Positions 1 through 7,948 of a stretch of DNA of 64,000 bases are shown piece after piece (position 1 is the first letter of the stretch; every line of letters starts with the position of its first letter). A program made the position numbers and the translations under genes. The stretch is from NCBI GenBank assembly GCA_020849855.1, contig JADZFO010000005.1:1-64000 (forward strand), written 5' to 3'. The DNA is from a bacterium (GTDB lineage Bacteria > 4484-113 > JAFGCY01). The notes under the pieces were generated by a model that was given only the letters and a program-made list of their open reading frames with translations, searched no databases and was not told where the DNA came from.

Positions 1-399
1 CCTCGGATACCGTCCGGACATCCCGGCCGCCGATAGCCGTACGGGGGCACTGATCTACGGGCCAAGGTTGATGAAACCCTGCGGGGCGGGAAAGTGACTC
101 CACGTACCTCGTAAACATACAAGGGGCAGAGCTTGTCCCCACCCAGCGGCAGGGCTAATCATCTCAACGCCGGCATCACCGCATTCGACCATCGACAGGC
201 GCTCCGCGCCGAATCGACATTCGACTCGCCGTCGGGACGCCGCCTCGGGGGGCGGCGCTACTGGGTTGCCGCCATAGTGGCCGCCAGCATCACCACATTC
301 GACTATCGACAGGCTCGCCGAGCCGTATCGACTTTCGCCTCGCCGTCGGGACGCCGCCACGGGGGGCGGCGCTACTGTGGCGGCGCTACTGGGGCGGCA
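1..399. repeat. Gene-free stretch made of palindromic repeat elements
   Basis: I see no gene here. Around 125-150 there is a GGGGCAGAGCTTGTCCCC hairpin followed by CACCCAGCGGC, a family seen again near 2225, 3440, 20640 and 24628. Arms of the TCGAC heptamer family lie at 183-215 and 297-335. Two copies of a GACGCCGCC...GGCGGCGCTACTG hairpin lie near 235-262 and 348-376; read on the minus strand they begin with GTAG. Apparent open frames crossing the stretch are low-complexity translations of the repeats. Confidence 0.7.
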
Positions 400-762
400 C
401 TACTGTGGCAGCACAATCTCCTCCGGCCCATAGCCGTGGATGCTCAGAGTCTTGTCGCGGCTGCTCTGGCCGCTGCTGATCTCCATGCTGCTGGCGGGGA
501 TGCCCAGGGCCTTGCTCAGCAGCCGGATGATCGCGCTGTTGGCCTTGCCATCCTCGGGCGCCGCCGTCACCCGTACCAGCAGGCGCCCTTCGCGCAGGCC
601 GGCGATCTCGTCGCGACCGGCCCGGGGCTGAGCCCGCAGCAGCAGTCTGCAGCCGCCGGGAAAGGGGCTCAGGGGCAGGGCCGCGGGCGGCACGGCGGGG
701 TCTGCACCGGGTGAGGCCCCGGCAGCCTCTGTCGGAGCCGCTGCGGCCTTAGTCCTTTTCAA
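400..762 (-). CDS. DUF167 (YggU/UPF0235) family protein
   Basis: A 120-residue protein whose second half matches the DUF167 fold: an RLLLRAQPRAGRDEI strand, then LLVRVTAAPEDGKANSAII, then LSKALGIPASSMEISSG and RDKTLSI. The PxDGKAN segment is the family's signature. The biochemical role of the family is not known. The first 35 residues are Ala/Pro-rich and extra to the usual length of about 90-100. No ATG is available before the domain; the start is a TTG that overlaps the last codons of the ComEA-like gene by 14 bases, so the two are probably translated together. Confidence 0.85.
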   Translation of the reverse strand: MKRTKAAAAPTEAAGASPGADPAVPPAALPLSPFPGGCRLLLRAQPRAGRDEIAGLREGRLLVRVTAAPEDGKANSAIIRLLSKALGIPASSMEISSGQSSRDKTLSIHGYGPEEIVLPQ

Positions 763-1405
763 GGTAGAGGTACTTCCTCAGGCTGGCCAGGGTCTTGGGG
801 CCAATGCCCTTCACCTCGTCCAGTTGCTCCAGGCTGCTGAAGCGGCCCTGGGCTTTGCGGTAGTCAATGATGCGCTGGGCCAGCACCGGCCCGATGCCCG
901 GCACGCTCTCCAGCTGCAGGCGGCTGGCCCGGTTCAGCTCCAGGGGGAAGCTGACGGCCGCTGCCGCACTGGCAGCCTTGCCGCCGGACTCCCTTGCGGA
1001 GCTGCCTGTGCTGCCTGTGCTGTCTGCGCTGGCCTTGCGCTCAGCGCCGCCGGCCGCGCCAGCGGCGGATGCCCCGCTGCCCTCGGCCAGACGGCGCAGC
1101 TGGTCCACGCTCATGCCGGACAGCGCTGCCGCGTCGCTGGTGCCTTCGCCGGCCAGCGCAGCGTCTGCGCCGGTCTCAGCCCCTTCAGCAGGCCCGGCCT
1201 TGTCCGCGGGCTTTTGGTCCTCGCCTTGCGGTGCCTTAGCCCGCGCCTGCTCTGTGCTGCCGCTGCGCCGGTAGGAGGGCAGCTCTAGCGGGCCTGCGCC
1301 GCGCTGCGCTGTGGCCTGCCAGCGCAGGGCCAGCACGACCACGCAAACCAGCACGCAGCCGGCGATCACCGCAGTCAGATAAGTGTTCTTGTGCCCCGGA
1401 TTCAT
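749..1405 (-). CDS. ComEA-like membrane-anchored helix-hairpin-helix protein
   Basis: A 218-residue protein with one N-terminal membrane segment (about residues 8-27, TAVIAGCVLVCVVVLAL), a long low-complexity Ala/Gly/Ser linker, and a C-terminal pair of helix-hairpin-helix motifs (LESVPGIGPVLAQRII and LDEVKGIGPKTLASL). This is the layout of ComEA, which binds incoming DNA at the cell surface during transformation; small HhH proteins of other function share the domain. The ATG at 1405 is chosen because it begins directly before the membrane segment; a longer frame upstream has no membrane or family match. It overlaps the DUF167 gene and is read first. Confidence 0.8.
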   Translation of the reverse strand: MNPGHKNTYLTAVIAGCVLVCVVVLALRWQATAQRGAGPLELPSYRRSGSTEQARAKAPQGEDQKPADKAGPAEGAETGADAALAGEGTSDAAALSGMSVDQLRRLAEGSGASAAGAAGGAERKASADSTGSTGSSARESGGKAASAAAAVSFPLELNRASRLQLESVPGIGPVLAQRIIDYRKAQGRFSSLEQLDEVKGIGPKTLASLRKYLYLEKD

Positions 1406-1627
1406 TTCTTCCGCCCCGCGGAATATCAAAATCTTAGCGCAGAGCCGGCGCGGACAGCGCGCCCCAGATTCACAAACGGGCAACATTTGGTTAAAGCCCG
1501 TTACAGATAGACTTAAAACACGGTTAAAAAGCGCTTGCCTGCCGCCGCTTCTCGTTATGTTCTATCCACGCAGGACCGGGCCGGGCCCGGCAGCCTTCGG
1601 GGGAACCAGGCAATTGGGGTGGCAACA

Positions 1628-2137
1628 GTGACACACAGTATGGACGCCGGGCCGGCGCAGGCCGCTGAAGTGCATGCCGCCGCTCCCGCAGCGCTGGGCC
1701 AGATAGCCAGCATCCCCTCGGCCCCCATCCCCCCCGCAGTACACAGCTCCCTGCGCCCCGCAGCCCCCGCCGCCGGCCGCTCGATCATGATCGCGGATGA
1801 CGACCGCGTCGTGCGCTATGTCGTCGGCCAGATGCTCAGCCGCCTGGGCTACCAGGTCGAGTGCGCCGAGGACGGCTACAAGGCCCGCGAGCTCTTCGAG
1901 GCCGGCCCGGACAGCTTCGGCCTCGTCATCATCGACCTGACCATGCCCGGGATGAACGGCTCGGAGCTGATCAGCCACCTGCGCGAGCTGCGCCCCGGCC
2001 AGCAGATCCTGGTCACCACGGGCCACACCGACAGCGAGCAGGTGCAGGAGCTGCTGAAGAGCGGCGGCATCGAGATCCTGACCAAGCCCTTCAACTTCGA
2101 GGACCTGCAGGCCTGGATCAGCCAGCGGCTGGGATAA
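1628..2137 (+). CDS. Stand-alone response regulator receiver protein
   Basis: A CheY-like receiver domain with no output domain. Visible are the acidic cluster (IADDD), the phospho-acceptor Asp at about residue 103 (LVIIDLTMPGMNG), the switch Thr (VTTG) and the conserved Lys at about 153 (LTKPF). About 45 Ala/Pro-rich residues precede the domain. The GTG at 1628 is preferred because a GGGGTGG ribosome site lies five bases upstream; the ATG at 1640 is the alternative. No cognate kinase is adjacent; the soluble PAS kinase at 54699-56243 is the only candidate in the window, and that pairing is a guess. Confidence 0.85.
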   Translation: MTHSMDAGPAQAAEVHAAAPAALGQIASIPSAPIPPAVHSSLRPAAPAAGRSIMIADDDRVVRYVVGQMLSRLGYQVECAEDGYKARELFEAGPDSFGLVIIDLTMPGMNGSELISHLRELRPGQQILVTTGHTDSEQVQELLKSGGIEILTKPFNFEDLQAWISQRLG

Positions 2138-2142
2138 GGGAC

Positions 2143-2325
2143 TGGCCGCTGGTCGATACGGCGCGGAGCGCCTGTCGCTAGTCGAATGCTGAGATACCGG
2201 CGTTGAGATTAATAGTCCTACCGCTGGGTGGGGACAAGCCCCACCCCTACAGGAACACCAGGCAGTCGCGTCCTGCGCATTCGACCTTCGACCTTCGACC
2301 ATCGACCTGCCTCGCTTCCCGCCAT
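2143..2325. repeat. Palindromic element with TCGAC heptamer arms
   Basis: The left arm (2150-2195) has GGTCGATACGG, a GGCGCGGAGCGCC hairpin and TAGTCGAATGC. The right arm (2278-2310) is the inverse: GCATTCGACC followed by three 7-base repeats of TCGACCN. Between them lies a GGTGGGGACAAGCCCCACC hairpin. The whole can fold back on itself and sits in the nadC upstream gap. Confidence 0.75.
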
Positions 2326-2336
2326 CCGTTTGCGCC

Positions 2337-2342
2337 TACAAT
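2337..2342 (+). promoter_or_regulatory. -10 box for leaderless nadC transcript
   Basis: TACAAT ends six bases before the GTG start of nadC. Transcription would start at or next to the start codon, and no ribosome site is visible between. The same spacing recurs at many genes in this window. Confidence 0.55.
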
Positions 2343-2348
2343 CTTGGC

Positions 2349-3272
2349 GTGAACCTGATTCAAGCCGACCGCATCCTGCGCGCAGCGCTCAGCGAGGACC
2401 TCGGCGCGGGGGATGTGACCACCGCCATGCTGCCGGATCCCGACACGCCGGTCAGCGGCGTCTTCCTTTGCAAGGGCGAGGGCGTGCTGGCCGGCATGAA
2501 GCTGGCCCTGCGCTGCTTCAGCCTGCTCGACCCGGCCTGCACCGGCGAGCAGCTCGTGGCCGCCGGCAGCGCCGTCCACCCGGGCCAGGAGCTGGCGCGC
2601 GTCAGCGGCCCCGCCAGCGCCCTGCTGGCCGCCGAGCGGGTCAGCCTGAACATCCTGCAGCGCCTCAGCGGCATCGCCTCTGCAGCCCGGCGCTGGAGCC
2701 AGCTCGCCGCGCCCCTGGGCATCCGCATCGTCGAGACCCGCAAGACCACCCCGGGCCTGCGCATCTTCGAGAAGTACGCCGTCGCCGTCGGCGGGGCCTT
2801 CCAGCACCGCTACGGCCTCGATTCGGCGGTCATGTTCAAGGACAACCACTTCGCCATCAGCGGCCTGGAGCCCGCCGCGCTGCTGCGCTGCGCCCGCCAG
2901 CGCCTTGGCCACAGCCAGCGCCTGATCGCCGAGGCGACGGACCTGCACATGGCCCTGGAGCTGGCCCTGGCCGGCGCCGACTTTGTGCTGCTGGACAACT
3001 TCAGCCCGGCCCAGGTGCGCGAGGCGGTCACGGCACTGCGCGGGGCGGCGGTCTATGAGGCCCGCGCGGCGCTGAGCATCCCGGCCCAGGAGGGCCTGCC
3101 GCCGGTGCCGGCGGGCTCGATCGCCCCGCGGGTGGGCATCGAGATCTCGGGCGGCATCAGCGAGGAGAACCTGCGCGACTACCTCATCGAAGGCGTCGAC
3201 GTGATCAGCTCCGGCGCGCTGACGCACAGCGTCAGGGCGCTGGATATCTCGCTGGAGGTCACGCCCCAGTAG
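2349..3272 (+). CDS. nadC: Nicotinate-nucleotide diphosphorylase (carboxylating), quinolinate phosphoribosyltransferase
   Basis: Converts quinolinate and PRPP to nicotinate mononucleotide, CO2 and pyrophosphate in de novo NAD synthesis. Family motifs seen in order: SEDLGAGDVTT near the N-terminus, the active-site RKTTPGLRIFEKYAV block, the HRYGLDSAVMFKDNH block (substrate-binding Arg and Lys), LLDNFSP, and the C-terminal EISGGISEENLRDYLIEGVD barrel end with ISSGALTHS. At 307 residues it is slightly longer than usual (about 280-290), with a small extra loop near ALSIPAQEGLPPVPAGS. It starts with GTG directly downstream of a -10 box. Its TAG stop is the head of a GTAG palindromic element. nadA and nadB are not in the window. 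Confidence 0.95.
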   Translation: MNLIQADRILRAALSEDLGAGDVTTAMLPDPDTPVSGVFLCKGEGVLAGMKLALRCFSLLDPACTGEQLVAAGSAVHPGQELARVSGPASALLAAERVSLNILQRLSGIASAARRWSQLAAPLGIRIVETRKTTPGLRIFEKYAVAVGGAFQHRYGLDSAVMFKDNHFAISGLEPAALLRCARQRLGHSQRLIAEATDLHMALELALAGADFVLLDNFSPAQVREAVTALRGAAVYEARAALSIPAQEGLPPVPAGSIAPRVGIEISGGISEENLRDYLIEGVDVISSGALTHSVRALDISLEVTPQ

Positions 3273-3672
3273 GGCCGCCCCAGTAGCGCCGCCCCCCGTG
3301 GCGGCGTCCCGGCGAAGAGTCGACAGTCGATGCGGCGCTGCGCGCCTGTCGCTTAGGGATTGTCGATAGTCGATTCGGCGCGGGGCGCCTGTCGATAGTC
3401 GAATGCTGATAGCGTAGCGTCGAGCAGAGTAGCCCTGCAGCTGGGTGGGGACAAGCTCTGCCCCACAAGAGCATAGTGAAGTCGCCCCCTGCGCATTCGA
3501 CCTTCGACTATCGACCATCGACCTGCTTCGACCTGCGCATTCGACTTTCGACCCTCGACCCTCGACCTGCTTCACCCCTGCGCATTCGACCTCGACTTCT
3601 TCGCCCCTGCGCATTCGACCATCGACTTTCGACCCTCGACCCTCGACCTGCTTCGACCTGCTGCGACCTGCG
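3269..3672. repeat. Cluster of GTAG hairpins and TCGAC heptamer arrays
   Basis: The cluster begins with GTAG at the nadC stop codon and has a GTAGCGCCGCC...GGCGGCGTC hairpin at 3282-3310. GTCGA arms with a GGCGCGGGGCGCC hairpin follow (3318-3405), then a GGGTGGGGACAAGC hairpin at 3444-3470. At 3494-3665 there are long runs of 7-base units (TCGACCT, TCGACTA, TCGACCC) broken by CTGCGCAT. No credible gene is present. Confidence 0.75.
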
Positions 3673-3677
3673 CCTCC

Positions 3678-3683
3678 TACAAT
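3678..3683 (+). promoter_or_regulatory. -10 box for leaderless coaX transcript
   Basis: TACAAT ends seven bases before the coaX ATG, with no ribosome site between. It follows directly on the heptamer repeat array. Confidence 0.55.
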
Positions 3684-3690
3684 ACTCCCG

Positions 3691-4535
<845 letters not shown>

Positions 4536-4539
<4 letters not shown>

Positions 4540-4680
4540 GGCGGGCGTCTCTGCCCGCCGGGCCCGTCCTGAGTCCTGAGTCCTGCGTCCTGCCTAGCCA
4601 CTGCGCGCCGACCTCTCCCGATTCAGCACTGAGCACTGAGCACTAAGCACTGAGCGCTGAGCACTGAGCACTGGTTTTAA
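4536..4680. repeat. GTAG hairpin plus GTCCTGA and GAGCACT heptamer arrays
   Basis: GTAGGGCGGGCGTCTC...GCCCGCC (4536-4561) forms a hairpin that includes the coaX stop and may end its transcript. GTCCTGA units follow at about 4566-4594. A run of seven GAGCACT-like 7-base units lies at about 4624-4673. The remaining bases to 4780 hold nothing recognisable. Confidence 0.7.
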
Positions 4681-4780
4681 CCTTCGCCCCCATTTCCCAA
4701 CGTCAAACAGCTCTTGCACGGCCCTTTTGGCCTTAGTTAGTAGCGTTATGGTCTGCTTTTGGACCTGTTGTGTTACAGGG

Positions 4781-7700
4781 TTACCACTTCACTTCAACTT
4801 GCTGGGGATCGGTTCGCAGTAGTTGCTCAAAGCGAGTCAGGCAGGCCTCTGCTTCCTTTTCATTGGTCAGCAAGGCAAAGTGCCAGGTGCCAAAACTTCC
4901 TTCAGCGTTAACGGCGGCACACCAGCGCAGTGCTGCCTGCTGTTTCTTCTCCAGAAGCATGTCATAACCCTTGGGTTCCAAGATCAGGTAGTGATCTGGA
5001 TACTCAGCCGCCCGGACAATAAAATCAGGCGTGAAGTTCTTCCGCTTGTAGTTATCCGTATAGGGGATGACGAATCCGAGGCGCTCATTGCGAACAAAAG
5101 CACCGGTGACCGGGTGGTTGTCAATGGCGAAGGCCGTGGCCTGTTCCCACCTCTCCGTATCGAACACCTGCAAGTTTATGTGGCTGCGCTCTGCCGCTCG
5201 AGTCTGCTTTGGTGTAAAGAAATCTACATCTGAAGTACTGCCAGGCCCACGCAGCTTCTCATATATCGGATACTCAGTGATGACCCCATCTTCATCCACA
5301 GGCCGCAGGCTTTCACGGATGATCTCGCTGGCGTAACCGAAGTAAGGCGCAAAGTGAAGGTCTACTCGTTCACTCGGCGCATGGGCTATGAGGTGTTCGT
5401 CTACGAAGCGCTGCACAATTGCCAGCATCTGGCGCAGTAATTCATGTTTTGGAATCTCCATCACCCTTTTATCAGGCGATTCTTCGTTGTGCGCGACCAT
5501 GTCCTTGCAAATCTGTGCCGCAATCTGGAACACGATACGTTGCAGCCGCAGCTTTTTGCGGGTCTCTTCAAGATCCAGCTTGCTTATCTTCCCTGGTCCA
5601 TGTAGTGCCGCACGACCTGAGTTGCCAGGGACCTGCATCTTAGTCAGGACAACGGTGGGAATACTCTCCGATACGATAAGCTGAGGCACCTTGCCCCAGT
5701 CAACGGTCACACCACGCTTGAAGACGGAGTAGTACCCTTCAACGCGAGGAAACTCGATTCTAAGATGCTCACGTTCTGGCAAGGCATATACGTGCGTGCG
5801 TGGCTTCTGCGGCGGACGAGGTTGTCCACTCGCTTTGAACGGCACTACGGAGAAAGGAACACCGATGATCTCGGCGACCTCTTCGTTAAACATCCCGTTC
5901 TCGGTCAGTTCATAGTCAACGCGCCGAAGGCCTCGGCCGACAACCTGCTCACAAAGAAGCTGCGATGTGAAGGGCCGCAGCCCAATGATAGTGGTAACAG
6001 TCTGGCAATCCCAGCCTTCGGTCAGCATGCCAACGCTGATGACGCAACGGACGTTGCGACCCGGAGGTTCAAGCCCCTTGCCCAGCTTGCCAGCTAACTC
6101 GACAAAGCCCTCCGGATAAACCGGGTTCTTCTGCTGGTCCTTAGGCCAATCGCGTCTGCCGACTGTGTCAAGGGTGAAACGCATCCACTTCTGGCTGCTG
6201 TCTTTCGATTCAGCCTCGGGGTCTTCCTGAATAACTTTTGAGTCAACTCGAATTGTGTTTTCCTGGCCGTCGATGTTACGCAGCAGCTCCTGAGTAAAAG
6301 CCCCCATGCCTGTCGGCGGCTGATCCTGGGCGATCCACTCATAGAGCAGCTTTGCCAGCTTGGTGTTCTTGCAGACAATGATGATCACGGGCCTGCGCTT
6401 ATCGTCAATGCCGCGCTCAGCTTCCCAGCGCAGGTACTCTCTGTGCCAGTCAGCTGCAGCTATTTCAATGGCTTTGGCTGCGATTCGCAACACGGCCTCT
6501 GGTTTGGCTTCACCCTTGGCCCCGCCGCGTTCGCCGGGGTCAAGCTGCCTGACCACCCAATCCCAAAGGTTGTAATAGCTGGCGCGCTCGGAGCCGGTTG
6601 CATCGGCCGCCGGAAGCTGAGGCACCTTGACCAGTCCGCTTTCTATGGAGTCCACCAGTCCAAAGTCGCTGATGATCCAGCGGAAGGGTCTCTGCGCCAT
6701 GTCTCCCACTGACATCAGGTAGAAAGGCGTTGCCGACAGGTCGACTGCAAAGTTGATGCCATCTATCTCCTTGCCGGCAGTGGCATAGCGTGCAATCCGA
6801 TCAAGACCGCTGACCCAGACAGTTGCACGCTCCTGCTCAAGCTGCACATCCTCAAGTTCATCCTCATCGCCGGGAACCGGCGCTACTGTCTGCTGAACAC
6901 GATAGGCGTGGTGGGCTTCATCATTGAGTACAAGAATGTTGCGTCGGCCGCTCAACTCCAGCTCACGCAGAACACGCTTGGCGGCCGCCTGCTCCGTCTC
7001 CACATAGCGCACTCGTTTGACTCGAACGCTGATCGGCATCCCGGTCTTCTTGTCGATCTTGACTTCCTCTGTCGGTTCGAGAAGACCGGCCTTTAACATT
7101 TGCTGGAAGGTGTCCCAGGTGGTGACCCGCTTCCCGCGCACTGTCTCGTTTCTTGCCCCAAAGTGCAGCAGCTCGCTATATTCTTCACGCACTCCGCGTT
7201 TGACGACTGCTGCGCTGGTGCCGCCTTCCTGCAGCGTCTTGCGCTCAAAGCTGTGCCAGTTTGTCACGGCGACCTTGCCTGCTTGCAGCTTTGGCATCAG
7301 GCCCGGCGGCACCAGGTCGCGCTTGTAGTACAGCGAACCAGCGCCGGGCTTTAACTCCTGAAGTCGCTCACGGATAGTCACATTCGGGCAGACAATCAGC
7401 ACGGTATCTGAGTATTTGGATTCTTTACGGCTCTCAGCCTTGTTGAGGATTGTCCATGCAGCCAGCATCGCCATTACGGTTGTTTTGCCGCTGCCGGTTG
7501 CCATCTTCAGCGCATAACGGACAAAGCCCTTGTATCCATCTTCAAATGGCTTGTCCAGCTCCATTGGCACGCTGATACCCTGCAACAGGTCTGCACGGGC
7601 CTCATGCAGGAAGATGATTGCCTCGACTGCTTCAAGCTGCGCGAAGAAGAGCTTTTGTTCACGGCCTTCGTCGCGCCAATGCTTCAACAGCACCCGACTA

Positions 7701-7948
7701 ACCCCGGTTGCCCCAGCGTAGTCAGTCTCGCGCCATTCGGCCAGCCTCGCGCGAATGCGGTTGGCCAAAGTAAGCTCATGCCAGACCGGGACGATCTGTC
7801 CGAGAGCATCGGTTTCAGTCTTGTGGTAGCCCGCTGCGCGGCGGCCATCCTGAAGGTGGGCCGGCTGGCCTTCGCTGAAGATCCAGTGCTTTAGCGGCTC
7901 AAAAAAGGGCGAGTTAACAATCGGGGTCAGAACTTCGCTGCCGCTCAT
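4781..7948 (-). CDS. Type III-like restriction enzyme subunit (DEAD-type helicase with C-terminal nuclease motif)
   Basis: A 1055-residue Res-type protein. It has a superfamily 2 helicase core: Walker A ATGSGKTT at about 150-157, DEAH at 343-346 (LVLNDEAHHAY), motif III-like LSATPF near 409, and a VGRGLRR arginine motif. Near residues 970-993, TPDFIVR followed by ILEPKG is a PD-(D/E)xK nuclease signature. It is expected to cut DNA after ATP-dependent communication between unmethylated sites, with the upstream methyltransferase as partner. Its ATG overlaps the mod stop codon (ATGA), so the two are translationally coupled. GC is lower than in the surroundings, which suggests acquisition. Confidence 0.87.
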   Translation of the reverse strand: MSGSEVLTPIVNSPFFEPLKHWIFSEGQPAHLQDGRRAAGYHKTETDALGQIVPVWHELTLANRIRARLAEWRETDYAGATGVSRVLLKHWRDEGREQKLFFAQLEAVEAIIFLHEARADLLQGISVPMELDKPFEDGYKGFVRYALKMATGSGKTTVMAMLAAWTILNKAESRKESKYSDTVLIVCPNVTIRERLQELKPGAGSLYYKRDLVPPGLMPKLQAGKVAVTNWHSFERKTLQEGGTSAAVVKRGVREEYSELLHFGARNETVRGKRVTTWDTFQQMLKAGLLEPTEEVKIDKKTGMPISVRVKRVRYVETEQAAAKRVLRELELSGRRNILVLNDEAHHAYRVQQTVAPVPGDEDELEDVQLEQERATVWVSGLDRIARYATAGKEIDGINFAVDLSATPFYLMSVGDMAQRPFRWIISDFGLVDSIESGLVKVPQLPAADATGSERASYYNLWDWVVRQLDPGERGGAKGEAKPEAVLRIAAKAIEIAAADWHREYLRWEAERGIDDKRRPVIIIVCKNTKLAKLLYEWIAQDQPPTGMGAFTQELLRNIDGQENTIRVDSKVIQEDPEAESKDSSQKWMRFTLDTVGRRDWPKDQQKNPVYPEGFVELAGKLGKGLEPPGRNVRCVISVGMLTEGWDCQTVTTIIGLRPFTSQLLCEQVVGRGLRRVDYELTENGMFNEEVAEIIGVPFSVVPFKASGQPRPPQKPRTHVYALPEREHLRIEFPRVEGYYSVFKRGVTVDWGKVPQLIVSESIPTVVLTKMQVPGNSGRAALHGPGKISKLDLEETRKKLRLQRIVFQIAAQICKDMVAHNEESPDKRVMEIPKHELLRQMLAIVQRFVDEHLIAHAPSERVDLHFAPYFGYASEIIRESLRPVDEDGVITEYPIYEKLRGPGSTSDVDFFTPKQTRAAERSHINLQVFDTERWEQATAFAIDNHPVTGAFVRNERLGFVIPYTDNYKRKNFTPDFIVRAAEYPDHYLILEPKGYDMLLEKKQQAALRWCAAVNAEGSFGTWHFALLTNEKEAEACLTRFEQLLRTDPQQVEVKW

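Noticed and set aside
3494..3665. Heptamer arrays considered as coding sequence (open frames with STFD, VEGRRS or DHRPST repeats)
   Set aside because: Frames through the arrays exist on both strands simply because the heptamer lacks stops. They read into real genes and lengthen them artificially, so starts were moved to family N-termini.
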